A stretch of DNA of 64,000 bases from Rhodococcus rhodochrous (GCF_014854695.1 NZ_CP027557.1:2418001-2482000), one strand, 5' to 3'. Positions 35,411 through 50,003 are shown, numbered from the stretch's first letter. The notes: generated by a model from the letters alone, not told the origin. Numbers and translations are program-made.

Positions 35411-36340
35411 ATGCCCGAGATCGTCACCCTGACCATGAACCCGGCACTCGACGTCACGACCTTCACCGACGCGGTGGTGCCCACACGCAAGCTCCGCTGC
35501 GACGAGCCGTTCTACGACGCCGGCGGGGGAGGAGTGAACGTCGCGAAGGTCGCGCGCGTACTCGGTGCCTCGGCCGCCGCCGTCTATCCGGCCGGTGGTG
35601 CGCGGGGTGAACAGATGAGCGGTCTGCTCGACGACGACGATGTCGAGGAGCACATCGTCCCCATCGCCGGGTCCACCCGCGAGTGCTTCACGGCGATCGA
35701 CCGCCGCAGCGGTCAGGAATACCGTTTCGTCACACCCGGTCCCGAGCTGACGGACGAGGAGCAGGAACGCTGCCTCGCAACACTCGAGAAGGTCGCCGAA
35801 GGCGCGAAGTACGTGGTGGCGAGCGGCAGCTTCCCGCCCGGTGTACCCGGCACCTTCGTCCGGCGCATCGCCGCGGCGGCGCACGAGGCCGGCGCGCGAT
35901 TCGTCCTCGACTCGTCGGGCGATGCGCTGACCAGTATCGATTCGGGTGTCTACCTCGTCAAACCGAGCCTGGACGAGTTGTGCGAGTGGACCGGGCGGGA
36001 GTTGGCCACCGACGACGAGCAGATCACGGCCGCGCGCGAACTCGTCACCTCCGGTGTCACGGAGATCGTGGTCGTCTCGCTCGGCGCCGACGGGGCGATC
36101 ATGGTGACCGCCGACGAGGCCGTGCGGGTGCCGGCCCTGGCGGCCAAGGTGCGCAGCGCCGTCGGAGCCGGCGACAGCATGGTCGCCGGACTCGTCGTCG
36201 GACTGCTGCAGGAACGATCGTTACGGGACGCGCTCGCCCTCGGGATCGCCTGCGGCACAGCGGCCCTGCTCACCGCCGGAAGCCACGTCTGCCGCCGCGA
36301 GGACATCGATCGTTTCGACGCCCTCGCCCGCGGGGTCTGA
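35411..36340 (+). CDS. PfkB-family sugar-phosphate kinase (1-phosphofructokinase/6-phosphofructokinase II type)
   Basis: A 309-residue ribokinase-fold kinase. TLTMNPALDVTTF is the N-terminal signature of the FruK/PfkB/LacC branch; AGGGGVNVAKVARVLG is the substrate loop; the catalytic Asp is in SAVGAGDSMVAGLVVGLLQ. The likely substrate is fructose-1-phosphate, fructose-6-phosphate or tagatose-6-phosphate; no PTS genes are nearby, which makes FruK-type use less certain. ATG 35411 is preferred over a GTG at 35360 that overlaps the glycerate kinase stop. Confidence 0.9.
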   Translation: MPEIVTLTMNPALDVTTFTDAVVPTRKLRCDEPFYDAGGGGVNVAKVARVLGASAAAVYPAGGARGEQMSGLLDDDDVEEHIVPIAGSTRECFTAIDRRSGQEYRFVTPGPELTDEEQERCLATLEKVAEGAKYVVASGSFPPGVPGTFVRRIAAAAHEAGARFVLDSSGDALTSIDSGVYLVKPSLDELCEWTGRELATDDEQITAARELVTSGVTEIVVVSLGADGAIMVTADEAVRVPALAAKVRSAVGAGDSMVAGLVVGLLQERSLRDALALGIACGTAALLTAGSHVCRREDIDRFDALARGV

Positions 36341-36351
36341 CGACCCGCCGT

Positions 36352-36741
36352 TCACACCGCGCGGGACCGTGGATCCCGCAGGGTGTGAACGGCTTCGGTG
36401 AGTGTCGAGTGGATGTACCCGAGCTCCGGACTCGCAACGTCCGACCGGTCCGCCGACTCGTCCGTCGCTGCGTCGTCCGTCCACGCGGATGTGTCGGCGC
36501 CGGGATCGTGCCGCTGGATCCATCAGAGATTGCCGGACGGATCCGGGAACCGGGCGACGACATCGCCGAAGAAAGCCGTCGGCCGTGTGACGATCTCCGC
36601 GCCGTGCTGCGTGGCACGTTCGAGGACGGCGACGAGGAAGTCGACGAGTTCGGCTGCGCGGTCGGAGATCAGGAAGGTGTCGACGGTGTCCGATCCGTCC
36701 GGTCGGGGAGGGAGGGATTCGCGGTGATGGAGAGCGGTCAC
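36352..36741 (-). pseudogene. Broken VOC (glyoxalase-like) protein gene
   Basis: Read from the GTG at 36741 (AAAGGATC ribosome site), the frame gives a VOC-type start (DTVDTFLISDRAAELVDFL) that jumps directly to the C-terminal half (VLERATQHGAEIVTRP, FFGDVVARFPDPSGNL). The middle of the domain is missing. In the highly conserved GNLWWIQ motif the first Trp codon is TGA (36523-36525); the same frame then continues WIQRHDPG for 57 more codons to 36352. So the gene has both an internal deletion and a nonsense change. Family assignment is PhnB-like VOC by these motifs. Confidence 0.7.
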
Positions 36742-36889
36742 GATGATCCTTTCGATCGGGTGACTGCCACAGCCTTCCGGGCATAACGGCCACGTGATGG
36801 CACCAATGCGCCCGAGAGCGGACATTCCCGGCGGGTTCGGCTGCGGACCGCCGGTCCGACGCAGGTCCGACCCGGTGGAGGGCGCCGAC

Positions 36890-36903
36890 TAGACTCGTCG
36901 GTT
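36890..36903 (+). promoter_or_regulatory. -10 element of a probably leaderless rpe transcript
   Basis: TAGACT at 36890-36895 lies 8 nt before the rpe GTG at 36904, with no Shine-Dalgarno between them. Confidence 0.4.
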
Positions 36904-37587
36904 GTGGCCCACCCGATGATCGCTCCGTCCATCCTGTCCGCGGATTTCGCTCGTCTCGCCGACGAGGCGCAGGCCGTCGCCGGTGCCGACTGGCTCCACG
37001 TCGACGTCATGGACGCCCATTTCGTTCCGAACCTGACGCTCGGTCTCCCGGTCGTCGAGTCGCTGCTGAAGGCGACCGACATCCCGCTCGACTGTCACCT
37101 CATGATCGAGAATCCCGGCCGATGGGCACCGCCCTACGCCGAGGCCGGTGCCCACAACGTCACCTTCCACGCCGAGGCGACCGACGACCCGGTCGCCGTG
37201 GCCCGCGACATCCGCGCGGCCGGCGGCAAGGCCGGGCTGTCCGTCAAGCCCGGCACCCCCATCGAGCCCTATCTCGAGATCCTGAAGGAATTCGACACGT
37301 TGCTCGTGATGAGCGTCGAGCCGGGCTTCGGTGGTCAGTCCTTCATCCCGGACGTCCTCGACAAGGCCCGCCAGGTGCGCCGCCTCGTCGACTCGGGTGA
37401 ACTGCGTCTGCTCGTCGAGATCGACGGCGGCATCAACACCGACACCATCGAAGCCGCCGCGGAAGCCGGTGTGGACTGCTTCGTTGCCGGGTCCGCCGTC
37501 TACGGCGCCGCCGATCCCGGTGAGGCGGTCCGCAAGCTGCGGGCGCAGGCCGGGGCCGCGTCCCCGCACCTGACGCTCGCGCCGTGA
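36904..37587 (+). CDS. rpe: Ribulose-phosphate 3-epimerase
   Basis: Interconverts ribulose-5-phosphate and xylulose-5-phosphate. TIM barrel of 227 residues: [12 protein letters not shown] (catalytic region), [17 protein letters not shown] with the metal-binding Asp/His, [14 protein letters not shown] and the phosphate-binding [20 protein letters not shown] 36904. The stop overlaps the ribD GTG, linking the pentose phosphate pathway product (ribulose-5-phosphate) to riboflavin synthesis in one transcript. Confidence 0.97.
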   Translation: MAHPMIAPSILSADFARLADEAQAVAGADWLHVDVMDAHFVPNLTLGLPVVESLLKATDIPLDCHLMIENPGRWAPPYAEAGAHNVTFHAEATDDPVAVARDIRAAGGKAGLSVKPGTPIEPYLEILKEFDTLLVMSVEPGFGGQSFIPDVLDKARQVRRLVDSGELRLLVEIDGGINTDTIEAAAEAGVDCFVAGSAVYGAADPGEAVRKLRAQAGAASPHLTLAP

Positions 37588-38603
37588 CCGCACCCGAGGT
37601 CGCCGAAGCCCTCCAGTTCGCGCTCGATGCCTCGGAGGCCGTACGGGGTACGACCAGCCCCAACCCGCCTGTCGGCGCGGTGATCCTCGACGCGGACGGC
37701 GCGGTGGCAGGTGTCGGGGCCACCGCACCACCCGGAGGTCCGCACGCGGAGGTCCGGGCACTCGAGGCAGCGGGCGAACGCGCGCGCGGCGGCACCGCCG
37801 TCGTCACCCTCGAACCGTGCAACCACACCGGCCGCACCGGCCCGTGCGCGCAGGCCCTCATCGAGGCGGGGATCGCGACGGTGTACTACTCCGTCGCCGA
37901 CCCGAATCCCGTCGCCGGGGGAGGCGCCGACACCCTCCGCGCCGCGGGCATCACCGTGCATCCCGGTCTCGGTGCCGAGGCCGTCGCCCGCGGCCCGCTG
38001 CGGGCATGGTTGCACCGGCAGCGCACCGGCCGGCCGCACGTGACGTGGAAGTACGCCGCGTCGATGGACGGTCGCAGCGCGGCGGCAGACGGCACGAGCA
38101 AGTGGATCTCCGGTCCCGAATCGCGTGCGCGCGTGCACGACCAGCGGAGCCGGCTCGACGCGATCATCGTCGGAACCGGCACCGTCCTCGCCGACGACCC
38201 GTGGCTGACCGCCCGTCTGCCCGACGGTGAACTCGCGCCGCACCAGCCGCTGCGGGTTGTCGTCGGTATGCGTGAGATTCCCACCTCTGCAAGGGTTCTC
38301 GACGACGCGGCGCCGACGCTGGTGCTGCGCACCCACGACATCGGGGAGGTGCTCGACGCGCTCGGCGATCGACCCGACGTGCTGCTCGAGGGCGGCCCCC
38401 GGCTCGCGGGCGCGTTCCTCGCAGCGGGCTGCGTCGACCGCATCCAGGCATATCTGGCGCCCGTCGTGCTCGGAGCCGGTGAGGCCGCCGTCGAGGACAC
38501 CGGCGTGGGCACGATCTCCGACGCGCTACGGTTCCGCCGGGAACGGGTCGAGACCGTCGGCTCGGACATTCTGTTGACACTCGTCCCGGACCGGGACAAC
38601 TGA
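37584..38603 (+). CDS. ribD: Bifunctional riboflavin deaminase/reductase RibD
   Basis: Deaminates and then reduces the pyrimidine intermediate of riboflavin synthesis. It has 339 residues. Deaminase half (~1-145): zinc ligands in [12 protein letters not shown] and [12 protein letters not shown]. Reductase half (~150-339): [31 protein letters not shown] and [16 protein letters not shown] 37584 overlaps rpe. Confidence 0.96.
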   Translation: MTAPEVAEALQFALDASEAVRGTTSPNPPVGAVILDADGAVAGVGATAPPGGPHAEVRALEAAGERARGGTAVVTLEPCNHTGRTGPCAQALIEAGIATVYYSVADPNPVAGGGADTLRAAGITVHPGLGAEAVARGPLRAWLHRQRTGRPHVTWKYAASMDGRSAAADGTSKWISGPESRARVHDQRSRLDAIIVGTGTVLADDPWLTARLPDGELAPHQPLRVVVGMREIPTSARVLDDAAPTLVLRTHDIGEVLDALGDRPDVLLEGGPRLAGAFLAAGCVDRIQAYLAPVVLGAGEAAVEDTGVGTISDALRFRRERVETVGSDILLTLVPDRDN

Positions 38604-38642
38604 ATCGGACCCGGTCGCGGATCGGGAGCTAAGGAGCGGAAC

Positions 38643-39248
38643 ATGTTCACCGGCATCGTCGAGGAACTCGGTGAGATCGTCGCGAAGGAGGACCTCGCCG
38701 ACGCGGCACGCTTCACCGTGCGCGGACCGCTGGTCACCTCCGACGCCAAGCACGGCGATTCGATCGCGGTCAACGGGGTGTGCCTGACGGTCGTCGACGT
38801 GCTCGACGGTGGGTCCTTCACCGCCGATGTGATGCAGGAGACGCTGAACCGGTCATCGCTCGGACAGCTCACCCTCGGCAGCTCCGTCAACCTCGAACGC
38901 GCCGCCGCACTGAACAGCCGCCTCGGCGGCCACCTCGTGCAGGGTCACGTCGACGCCACCGGCGCCGTCGTCTCCCGCACACCCTCGGAGAACTGGACGG
39001 TGGTGCGTATCTCGCTCCCGGCCGAAATCTCCCGCTACGTCGTCGAAAAGGGCTCGATCACCGTCGACGGTGTCTCGCTGACGGTCTCGGGTCTCGGAGG
39101 GGAACGCGGACAGGAGTGGTTCGAGATCTCGCTCATCCCGACCACCCTGTCGCTGACGACGCTCGGCACCGCCGAGCCGGGCACCCTCGTCAACCTCGAG
39201 GTCGACGTGATCGCCAAGTACGTGGAGCGCCTGCAGAACGCGCGCTGA
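38643..39248 (+). CDS. ribE: Riboflavin synthase alpha chain
   Basis: Dismutates two lumazines to riboflavin. It has 201 residues with two homologous barrels: [12 protein letters not shown] and [10 protein letters not shown] begin the two-repeat pattern, and [11 protein letters not shown] / [12 protein letters not shown] show the repeat. ATG 38643 follows AAGGAG. No FMN riboswitch is visible in the 39-bp gap upstream. Sometimes named ribC in mycobacteria. Confidence 0.96.
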   Translation: MFTGIVEELGEIVAKEDLADAARFTVRGPLVTSDAKHGDSIAVNGVCLTVVDVLDGGSFTADVMQETLNRSSLGQLTLGSSVNLERAAALNSRLGGHLVQGHVDATGAVVSRTPSENWTVVRISLPAEISRYVVEKGSITVDGVSLTVSGLGGERGQEWFEISLIPTTLSLTTLGTAEPGTLVNLEVDVIAKYVERLQNAR

Positions 39249-39322
39249 CGCGTCGTACTGTGGAGATCGACAGTGGACGCGGAGCACGAGTCGTCCGGAT
39301 ACGAGAGTTGGAGTCCAGGGAA

Positions 39323-41603
<2,281 letters not shown>

Positions 41604-41606
<3 letters not shown>

Positions 41607-41615
41607 CCTGGACCT
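41604..41615 (+). promoter_or_regulatory. -10 element of a probably leaderless uvrC transcript
   Basis: TAGCCT at 41604-41609 lies 6 nt before the uvrC GTG. Its first three bases are the stop codon of the preceding gene. No ribosome site precedes uvrC. Confidence 0.4.
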
Positions 41616-43829
41616 GTGCCCGACCCCTCGACCTATCGCCCAGCCCCCGGTTCCATTCCCACGGAGCCGGGGGTCTACAAGTTCCGCGACCCGCACGGCC
41701 GGGTCGTCTACGTCGGCAAGGCGAAGAACCTCCGGTCCCGCCTGAACTCGTACTTCGCCGACATCGCCTCGCTGCATCCGCGCACCCGTCAGATGGTGAC
41801 CACCGCGGGTCGGGTCGAGTGGACGGTGGTGCGCACCGAGGTCGAGGCACTCCAGCTCGAGTACAACTGGATCAAGGAGTTCGACCCCCGGTTCAACGTC
41901 CGCTACCGCGACGACAAGACGTACCCGATGCTCGCGGTCACGTTGAACGAGGAATATCCCCGCCTGTTCGTCTATCGCGGGCCGCGCCGCAAGGGCGTGC
42001 GCTATTTCGGCCCCTACTCGCACGCCTGGGCGATCCGCGAGACCCTCGACCTGTTGCTGCGAGTGTTCCCGTCGCGCACGTGCTCGGCCGGGGTCTTCAA
42101 GCGGCACGCGCAGATCGGCCGCCCGTGCCTGCTCGGCTACATCGACAAGTGCTCCGCGCCGTGCGTCGGACGCGTCTCCGCCGACGAACACCGCCGCATC
42201 GTCGAGGACTTCTGCGACTTCCTCGCCGGTCGCACCGACAAACTCGTCCGTGATGTCGAGAAGCGGATGCAGGCCGCCGCGGAGGAGCTCGACTTCGAGA
42301 CCGCAGCCCGACTGCGCGACGATCTCGGGGCGCTGCGCAAGGCCCTCGAGAAGCAGGCCGTCGTGCTCGGCGACGGCACCGACGCCGACCTCGTGGCGTT
42401 CGCCGGCGACGACCTCGAGGTGGCCGTCCAAGTCTTCCACGTGCGCGGCGGTCGCGTGCGCGGTCAACGCGGCTGGGTCGTCGAGAAGTCCGGCGACGTG
42501 CTCGACCGTCCCGAGGACCGCGACGTCGAAGGCGTCGAGGCCGCCGAGGGGACCGACGACGTCGAAGAACTCTCCCTGCTCGTCGAACAGTTCCTCACCC
42601 AGTTCTACGGCGAGGAGGCCGCACTCGGCACCGATGACGCGGACGCCACCAGCGCCGTGCCGCGCGAGGTGCTCGTCCCCGCCCTGCCGCCCGACCCGGA
42701 CGAGATGAGCCGCTGGCTCGGGCGTCTGCGCGGCGGTCCCGTGCGTCTGCGCATCCCGCAGCGCGGCGACAAGAAGGCACTGGCCGACACGGTCGAGCGC
42801 AACGCCAAGGAAGCGCTCGCCCAGCACAAGCTGCGGCGCGCGGGCGACTTCAATGCCCGATCGGCGGCGTTGCAGGGCATCCAGGACGCCCTCGACCTCG
42901 ATTCGGCGCCGCTGCGCATCGAATGCGTCGACATCAGTCACGTGCAGGGCACCGACGTCGTCGCATCGCTGGTCGTCTTCGAGGACGGACTGCCCCGCAA
43001 GTCCGACTACCGGCACTACGCCATCAAGCACGCCGCGGGTGACGGGCACTCCGACGACGTCGCTTCGATCGCCGAGGTCACCCGCCGGCGTTTCCTCCGC
43101 CACAACCGCGACCTGGCCCGACAGGCCGATCCGGACGGCTCCGCTCCGGAGGGAGGCGACGGCGGGGACCTCGCGCCCGAGGCGGCACTGGACCCGGCGA
43201 CGGGCCGTCCGCGCCGGTTCGCCTACCCGCCGAACCTGTTCGTCGTCGACGGTGGTGCGCCGCAGGTCGCGGCCGCGGCCGAGGTCCTCGACGAACTCGG
43301 CATCACGGATGTTGCGGTCGTCGGGCTCGCGAAGCGTCTCGAGGAGGTGTGGGTGCCGGGGGAGGAGGATCCGGTGATCCTGCCGCGCACGAGTGAGTCG
43401 CTGTTCCTGCTGCAACGCATCCGCGACGAGGCGCACCGTTTCGCGATCACCTACCACCGCAGCAAGCGGTCCAAACGCATGACCGCCTCCGCTCTCGACG
43501 GGGTCCGTGGTCTCGGCGACACCCGGCGCAAGGCACTCGTCACCCACTTCGGGTCGGTCGCGCGGCTACGCGAGGCGAGCGTCGAGGAGATCACCGCGGT
43601 GCCCGGGATCGGGCAAGCCACGGCGAAGGCCGTCCTCGAGGCGCTGCGGGGCGACGCACCGGCTCCGGCCGAGTCGCCGCAGGACACCGACGCCCCGACC
43701 GTCGCGGACGCGAGTGATCCGGCTGCGGCACCTGCGGGCGACCCGACTGCCGCGGATGCGGGCGACACGCCGGTAGGCGATGATGGCTCAGTCGGCGTGT
43801 CGGGAGTACGAGCGGAGTCGGAACAGTGA
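41616..43829 (+). CDS. uvrC: Excinuclease ABC subunit UvrC
   Basis: Makes both incisions in nucleotide excision repair. It has 737 residues, longer than the ~650 usual owing to an acidic insert (~285-350) and an Ala/Pro/Asp-rich C-terminal tail (from ~675). Domains: GIY-YIG nuclease ([21 protein letters not shown]), UVR motif near 215-250, RNase H-like nuclease ([31 protein letters not shown]) and C-terminal HhH2 ([35 protein letters not shown]). GTG 41616. Overlaps rapZ. Confidence 0.96.
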   Translation: MPDPSTYRPAPGSIPTEPGVYKFRDPHGRVVYVGKAKNLRSRLNSYFADIASLHPRTRQMVTTAGRVEWTVVRTEVEALQLEYNWIKEFDPRFNVRYRDDKTYPMLAVTLNEEYPRLFVYRGPRRKGVRYFGPYSHAWAIRETLDLLLRVFPSRTCSAGVFKRHAQIGRPCLLGYIDKCSAPCVGRVSADEHRRIVEDFCDFLAGRTDKLVRDVEKRMQAAAEELDFETAARLRDDLGALRKALEKQAVVLGDGTDADLVAFAGDDLEVAVQVFHVRGGRVRGQRGWVVEKSGDVLDRPEDRDVEGVEAAEGTDDVEELSLLVEQFLTQFYGEEAALGTDDADATSAVPREVLVPALPPDPDEMSRWLGRLRGGPVRLRIPQRGDKKALADTVERNAKEALAQHKLRRAGDFNARSAALQGIQDALDLDSAPLRIECVDISHVQGTDVVASLVVFEDGLPRKSDYRHYAIKHAAGDGHSDDVASIAEVTRRRFLRHNRDLARQADPDGSAPEGGDGGDLAPEAALDPATGRPRRFAYPPNLFVVDGGAPQVAAAAEVLDELGITDVAVVGLAKRLEEVWVPGEEDPVILPRTSESLFLLQRIRDEAHRFAITYHRSKRSKRMTASALDGVRGLGDTRRKALVTHFGSVARLREASVEEITAVPGIGQATAKAVLEALRGDAPAPAESPQDTDAPTVADASDPAAAPAGDPTAADAGDTPVGDDGSVGVSGVRAESEQ

Positions 43830-44767
43830 CCGAAGTGGGTCGGATCCCGGGGATGGCGGACGGTTCGGAACAGGGTGTCGACGGAGAACGGCCGGCGCAG
43901 GCCGAGGTCATCGTCGTCACCGGCCTGTCCGGAGCCGGACTGAGTACGGCGGCGACCGCCCTCGAGGATCTCGGGTGGTACGTCGCGGAGAACCTCCCGC
44001 CCCAGTTGGTGCTGTCGATGATCGATCTCGCGGTGCAGGCCGAACCTCCGCTGCAACGCCTCGCCGTGGTGATGGACGTGCGCAGCCGGTTGTTCACCGG
44101 CGACCTCGAACGCGTGGTCGCCGATCTGGCGGCCCGCCCGGTCAACACCCGGGTGCTCTTCCTCGAAGCCGCCGACTCGGTGCTCGTCCGGCGGTTCGAG
44201 CAGGTGCGCCGCAGCCATCCGCTGCAGTCCGACACGGCCGACCGCACGCTCACCGACGGCATCGCCGTCGAACGCGAGCAGCTCGCTCCCGTCAAGGCCG
44301 CGGCCGACCTCGTCATCGACACGTCCGCGCTGTCCGGGCCCGATCTGCGTCGCAAGATCGATGCGGCCTTCGGCGACGCCGCATCCGACACCATCCGGGT
44401 GACCGTGGAGTCGTTCGGCTTCAAGTACGGCCTGCCCATGGACTCCGACGTCGTGTGCGACGTGCGGTTCCTGCCGAACCCCCACTGGATCGCCGAACTG
44501 CGTCCGCACACCGGGCAGGACGCGGCGGTGAGCGACTATGTACTCTCCCGCGACGGTGCCGAGGACTATCTCGCCACCTATCACCGGCTGCTCGATCTGA
44601 CGACCGCCGGTTACCGTCGGGAGGGGAAGCGCTACATGACGATTGCAGTGGGCTGCACCGGAGGGAAACACCGGAGCGTGGCGATGGCCGAGGCCCTCGC
44701 CGCACGCCTCGAGCAGGCACCGGATCTGACGGTGAACGTGGTGCACCGGGATCTGGGGCGCGAGTGA
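43826..44767 (+). CDS. rapZ: RapZ/YvcJ-family nucleotide-binding protein
   Basis: A 313-residue protein of the RapZ (RNase adaptor)/YvcJ family. The P-loop reads [12 protein letters not shown]; the usual Lys/Arg is Leu here (mycobacterial homologues also lack Lys). The C-terminal domain has [25 protein letters not shown] and [16 protein letters not shown], strongly conserved. GTG 43826 overlaps uvrC and the stop overlaps yvcK. In actinobacteria the role is uncertain; E. coli RapZ guides decay of a small RNA controlling GlmS. Confidence 0.92.
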   Translation: MTEVGRIPGMADGSEQGVDGERPAQAEVIVVTGLSGAGLSTAATALEDLGWYVAENLPPQLVLSMIDLAVQAEPPLQRLAVVMDVRSRLFTGDLERVVADLAARPVNTRVLFLEAADSVLVRRFEQVRRSHPLQSDTADRTLTDGIAVEREQLAPVKAAADLVIDTSALSGPDLRRKIDAAFGDAASDTIRVTVESFGFKYGLPMDSDVVCDVRFLPNPHWIAELRPHTGQDAAVSDYVLSRDGAEDYLATYHRLLDLTTAGYRREGKRYMTIAVGCTGGKHRSVAMAEALAARLEQAPDLTVNVVHRDLGRE

Positions 44768-45846
44768 ACGCCGAGACTCCGAACTCCGACAGCGCTCCGA
44801 ACTCCGACAGCGCTCCGAACCCCGACAGCGCTCCGAACCCCGGGGCAGCGCCCGGACCTGCGATCACCGCTCTCGGCGGCGGACACGGTCTGTACGCGAC
44901 GCTCAGTGCCGTCCGGCGCCTCACCGACCGGGTCACCGCCGTCGTGACCGTCGCCGACGACGGAGGTTCCTCGGGACGGCTGCGCGCCGAACTCGGCGTC
45001 GTCCCACCCGGCGACCTGCGCATGGCCCTCGCCGCACTCGCCGGCCGCGACGACGAGGTCCGGGTGTGGACCGAGACCGTCCAACACCGCTTCGGCGGCA
45101 CAGGTGCACTCGCCGGGCACTCCGTCGGCAACCTGATCCTCGCCGGGCTCGCCGAGGTGGCGGGCGACACCGTCACTGCTCTCGACATGCTCGCTCGCGT
45201 CCTCGACGTACGCGGTCGGGTACTGCCCATGTCGCCGATCCCCCTCGACATCGAAGCCGACGTCTCGGGACTCGAATCCGACCCGCGGGTGAGCCGCTGC
45301 ATCCGGGGACAGGTCGCGGTGGCGACCACCCCGGGCAAGGTGCGCCGGGTCCGCCTGATCCCCGCCGATCCGCCGGCCTGTCCGCCGGCGCTCGACGCGG
45401 TGTGCGAGGCCGATCTCGTGGTGCTCGGCCCGGGATCCTGGTTCTCGAGCGTCATCCCGCACGTGCTCGTCCCGGACCTGCACGAGGCGCTGGTCCACAC
45501 GACGGCGCTCAAGGTCCTCGTGCTCAACCTCGCGGCGGAACCGGGGGAGACGGCAGGCTTCTCCGCGGAACGTCACCTGCACGTTCTCGCCCAGCACGCC
45601 CCCGATTTCCGTGTCGACCACGTCGTCGTGGATGCTGCCTCGGTACCGGAAGGACGCGAGCGCGAGCACCTGAGCCGGTCCGCGGCCCGATTCGGAGCGG
45701 ACGTCTCGTTCGTCGACGTCGCCGAGACCGGTACGCATCGACACGACCCCGCCAAGTTGGCGGGGGCACTGGAAACATGTCTGTCCTCGCGCGGTGGAGT
45801 CCGTGCCGCGCGCGGGGGCGGGAGGGAGAGCGTCTCGTGGCAATGA
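44764..45846 (+). CDS. yvcK: YvcK/CofD-like protein (gluconeogenesis factor)
   Basis: A 360-residue member of the YvcK family, needed for normal cell wall and growth on gluconeogenic carbon in other bacteria. Core motifs: [59 protein letters not shown]. The first ~28 residues are a repeat (NSDSAP units) not found in the family. GTG 44764 overlaps rapZ; the gene overlaps whiA downstream. Confidence 0.93.
   Translation: MNAETPNSDSAPNSDSAPNPDSAPNPGAAPGPAITALGGGHGLYATLSAVRRLTDRVTAVVTVADDGGSSGRLRAELGVVPPGDLRMALAALAGRDDEVRVWTETVQHRFGGTGALAGHSVGNLILAGLAEVAGDTVTALDMLARVLDVRGRVLPMSPIPLDIEADVSGLESDPRVSRCIRGQVAVATTPGKVRRVRLIPADPPACPPALDAVCEADLVVLGPGSWFSSVIPHVLVPDLHEALVHTTALKVLVLNLAAEPGETAGFSAERHLHVLAQHAPDFRVDHVVVDAASVPEGREREHLSRSAARFGADVSFVDVAETGTHRHDPAKLAGALETCLSSRGGVRAARGGGRESVSWQ
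44782..44835 (+). repeat. 18-bp tandem repeat in the 5' end of yvcK
   Basis: Three units of 18 bp (44782, 44800, 44818) encode N(S/P)DSAP repeats. Only one base differs in the third copy. They lie between the start codon and the conserved domain. Confidence 0.8.
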
Positions 45847-46820
45847 CAGCGGAGGTCAAGGACGAGCTGAGCAGGTTGTCGGTCACCAGGATCAGCAACC
45901 GCAAGGCCGAGGTGTCCGCCCTCCTGCGCTTCGCCGGGGGATTGCACATCGTCGCCGGACGAGTGGTCGTCGAGGCCGAGGTCGACCTCGGATCGATCGC
46001 ACGTCGCCTCCGCCGCGAGATCTTCGAGCTCTACAGCTATCCCGCCGAGATCCAGGTGCTCGGCGCGGGTGGGCTGCGCAAGAGCTCCCGGTACATCGTC
46101 CGCGTCGGCAAGGACGGTGAGGCGCTGGCCCGCCGCACCGGCCTGCTCGACGGTCGCGGACGACCCGTGCGCGGACTGCCCGCGCAGGTGGTCGGCGGCA
46201 GTGTCTCCGACTCCGCTGCGGCGTGGCGCGGGGCGTTCCTCGCCCATGGTTCGCTCACCGAACCGGGCCGTTCCTCGGCGCTCGAGGTGAGCTGCCCCGG
46301 CCCGGAGGCCGCCCTCGCGCTCGTCGGTGCCGCCCGCCGGCTCGGCGTCACCGCCAAGGCGCGTGAGGTGCGCGGCGCCGACCGCGTGGTGATCCGCGAC
46401 GGCGAGGCCATCGGCGCGCTGCTCACCCACATGGGCGCGCAGGACACCCGGCTGGTCTGGGAGGAGCGCCGCATGCGCCGAGAGGTGCGGGCGACCGCGA
46501 ACCGTCTCGCCAACTTCGACGACGCCAATCTGCGCCGGTCCGCACGCGCCGCCGTGGCAGCGGCTGCGCGGGTCGAGCGGGCGCTGGCGATCCTGGGCCC
46601 CGACGTGCCCGACCACCTCGCCGCCGCCGGCGCGCTGCGCGTGCAGCACCGACAGGCGTCGCTCGAGGAGCTCGGCCAGCTCGCCGATCCGCCCATGACC
46701 AAGGACGCCGTCGCAGGACGGATCCGCCGCCTGCTGTCGATGGCGGATCGTCGCGCGAAGGAACTCGGGATCCCCGATACGGAATCGGCCGTCACCGCTG
46801 AGTTGCTGGACGAGGCATAG
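45837..46820 (+). CDS. whiA: DNA-binding regulator WhiA
   Basis: A 327-residue WhiA: an N-terminal degenerate LAGLIDADG homing-endonuclease fold (~10-200) and a C-terminal helix-turn-helix (~230-320; [21 protein letters not shown]). Controls sporulation septation in Streptomyces with WhiB; a cell division role is likely here. GTG 45837 is preferred (GGGAGGGAG upstream, matches homologues beginning [14 protein letters not shown]). It overlaps yvcK by 10 bp. Confidence 0.95.
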   Translation: MAMTAEVKDELSRLSVTRISNRKAEVSALLRFAGGLHIVAGRVVVEAEVDLGSIARRLRREIFELYSYPAEIQVLGAGGLRKSSRYIVRVGKDGEALARRTGLLDGRGRPVRGLPAQVVGGSVSDSAAAWRGAFLAHGSLTEPGRSSALEVSCPGPEAALALVGAARRLGVTAKAREVRGADRVVIRDGEAIGALLTHMGAQDTRLVWEERRMRREVRATANRLANFDDANLRRSARAAVAAAARVERALAILGPDVPDHLAAAGALRVQHRQASLEELGQLADPPMTKDAVAGRIRRLLSMADRRAKELGIPDTESAVTAELLDEA

Positions 46821-46887
46821 CGGGGCAGGCTTGCAAGGGAGTTCGCGCCACGACCGGGCGGCTCCCCACAGTACGACCGAACCCCAC

Positions 46888-46893
46888 TAGGGT
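46888..46893 (+). promoter_or_regulatory. Predicted -10 of the gap-pgk-tpi operon
   Basis: TAGGGT at 46888-46893 fits the actinobacterial -10 pattern and lies 51 bp before the gap start codon. No clear -35. Confidence 0.35.
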
Positions 46894-46895
46894 GA

Positions 46896-47960
<1,065 letters not shown>

Positions 47961-47986
47961 AACTCGTAGAACAGGACATTTGAACA

Positions 47987-49198
47987 GTGGCAGTTCAGAC
48001 CCTCGAGGATCTGCTCGACGCAGGTGTGGAGGGTCGGGGCGTACTCGTGCGCTCCGACCTCAACGTCCCGCTCGACGGCGACACGATCACCGACGCCGGC
48101 CGCATCCTCGCGTCCGCGCCCACCATCCGCACGCTCGCGGAGGCCGGGGCGAAGGTCGTCGTGACCGCGCACCTCGGCCGCCCCAAGGGTGAGCCGGATC
48201 CGAAGTACTCGCTCGCGCCCGTCGCGGCGAAGCTCGGTGAGGTGCTCGGCCGCAACGTCCAGCTCGCCTCCGACGTCGTCGGCCAGGATGCGCTGGCGCG
48301 TTCCGAAGGGCTGACCGACGGCGACATCCTCCTGCTCGAGAACGTCCGCTTCGACGCTCGCGAGACCAGCAAGGACGATGCCGAGCGGCTCGCCTTCGCC
48401 CGTGAGCTCGTCGAGCTCGTCGGCGACGACGGCGCATTCGTCTCCGACGGCTTCGGTGTCGTGCACCGCAAGCAGGCGTCGGTCTACGACGTCGCGACGC
48501 TGCTCCCGCACTACGCGGGTGGTCTCGTCGCGGCCGAGGTCGACGTACTCGCCAAGCTCACCACCGACACCGAGCGTCCGTACGCCGTGGTGCTCGGCGG
48601 CTCGAAGGTCTCCGACAAGCTCGGGGTCATCGAAGCGCTCGCACCCAAGGTCGACACGCTCGTCATCGGTGGCGGCATGTGCTTCACCTTCCTTGCGGCA
48701 CAGGGCTACTCGGTCGGCACGTCGCTGCTCGAGGAGTCGATGATCGACACCTGCAAGCAGCTGCTCGAACGCTTCGGCGACGTCATCCACATCCCGCAGG
48801 ACGTGGTGGTGGCCGACAAGTTCGCGGCCGACGCACAGTCGCAGACCGTCGCGGCCGACTCCATCCCCGACGGATGGATGGGCCTCGACATCGGACCGGA
48901 ATCCGTGCAGCGCTTCGCCTCGCTCCTCGGCTCGGCGAAGACGGTGTTCTGGAACGGCCCGATGGGCGTGTTCGAGTTCGAGAACTTCGCGGCCGGCACG
49001 AAGGGTGTCGCGGAAGCGATCATCGAGGCCACCGGCAAGGGCGCGTTCAGCGTCGTCGGCGGCGGCGACTCCGCTGCGGCCGTGCGGTCGCTCGGGCTCG
49101 GTGAGGACCGTTTCTCGCACATCTCCACCGGTGGTGGCGCCTCCCTCGAGTACCTCGAGGGCAAGGAACTGCCCGGCATCGCAGTTCTGGAGGGCTGA
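47987..49198 (+). CDS. pgk: Phosphoglycerate kinase
   Basis: Transfers phosphate from 1,3-bisphosphoglycerate to ADP. It has 403 residues. [15 protein letters not shown] is the N-terminal signature; [32 protein letters not shown] and [13 protein letters not shown] are the substrate and ATP regions. GTG 47987. tpiA begins 5 bp after the stop. Confidence 0.98.
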   Translation: MAVQTLEDLLDAGVEGRGVLVRSDLNVPLDGDTITDAGRILASAPTIRTLAEAGAKVVVTAHLGRPKGEPDPKYSLAPVAAKLGEVLGRNVQLASDVVGQDALARSEGLTDGDILLLENVRFDARETSKDDAERLAFARELVELVGDDGAFVSDGFGVVHRKQASVYDVATLLPHYAGGLVAAEVDVLAKLTTDTERPYAVVLGGSKVSDKLGVIEALAPKVDTLVIGGGMCFTFLAAQGYSVGTSLLEESMIDTCKQLLERFGDVIHIPQDVVVADKFAADAQSQTVAADSIPDGWMGLDIGPESVQRFASLLGSAKTVFWNGPMGVFEFENFAAGTKGVAEAIIEATGKGAFSVVGGGDSAAAVRSLGLGEDRFSHISTGGGASLEYLEGKELPGIAVLEG

Positions 49199-49203
49199 CG
49201 GTC

Positions 49204-49989
49204 ATGGCACGGACACCGCTCATCGCGGGCAACTGGAAGATGAACCTCAACCACCTCGAGGCCATCGCCCTGGTGCAGAAGATCGCGTTCACCCTTCCCG
49301 AGAAGTACCTCGAGAAGGTCGACGTGACGGTCATCCCGCCGTTCACCGACATCCGCTCGGTGCAGACCCTCGTCGAGGGCGACAAGCTCGGCATCACCTA
49401 CGGAGCCCAGGACATCTCGGTCCACGACTCCGGCGCCTACACCGGTGAGATCTCCGGTGCGATGCTCGCGAAGCTCGGCTGCACCTACGTGGTCGTCGGG
49501 CACTCCGAGCGTCGCACCCTGCACGGCGAGACCGACGAGATCGTCCGCGACAAGACCAAGGCCGCTCTGCGGCACGGTCTCACTCCGATCGTGTGCATCG
49601 GCGAAGGACTCGACGTCCGCGAAGCCGGCAGCCACGTCGAGTACAACGTCGAGCAGTTGAAGAACTCGCTCGCCGGCCTGTCCGCCGACGAGATCGCGAA
49701 GATCGTCGTCGCGTACGAGCCGGTCTGGGCCATCGGCACGGGCAAGGTCGCCTCGGCGGCCGACGCACAGGAGGTGTGCGCCGCGGTGCGCAACACCCTC
49801 GCCGAACTGGCCTCGCCCGAGGTCGCGGCATCGGTCCGCGTCCTGTACGGCGGGTCGGTCAACGCCAAGAACGTCGGTGAGCTCATCGCTCAGACCGACA
49901 TCGACGGCGGCCTCGTGGGAGGCGCCTCCCTCAAGGCCGACGAATTCGCTCAGCTGTCGGCGATCGCCGCAGGCGGCCCGCTCCTCTAG
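49204..49989 (+). CDS. tpiA: Triosephosphate isomerase
   Basis: Interconverts dihydroxyacetone phosphate and glyceraldehyde-3-phosphate. It has 261 residues. Catalytic residues: Lys in AGNWKMNLN, His in VVGHSERR and Glu in [12 protein letters not shown]; phosphate site [12 protein letters not shown] 49204. A 16-bp hairpin ends the gap-pgk-tpi unit. Confidence 0.98.
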   Translation: MARTPLIAGNWKMNLNHLEAIALVQKIAFTLPEKYLEKVDVTVIPPFTDIRSVQTLVEGDKLGITYGAQDISVHDSGAYTGEISGAMLAKLGCTYVVVGHSERRTLHGETDEIVRDKTKAALRHGLTPIVCIGEGLDVREAGSHVEYNVEQLKNSLAGLSADEIAKIVVAYEPVWAIGTGKVASAADAQEVCAAVRNTLAELASPEVAASVRVLYGGSVNAKNVGELIAQTDIDGGLVGGASLKADEFAQLSAIAAGGPLL

Positions 49990-50003
49990 AGCGACCGGCA
50001 TCA

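Noticed and set aside
38604-38642. FMN riboswitch before ribE
   Set aside because: The gap is 39 bp, too short for the element, and ribE is inside an operon.
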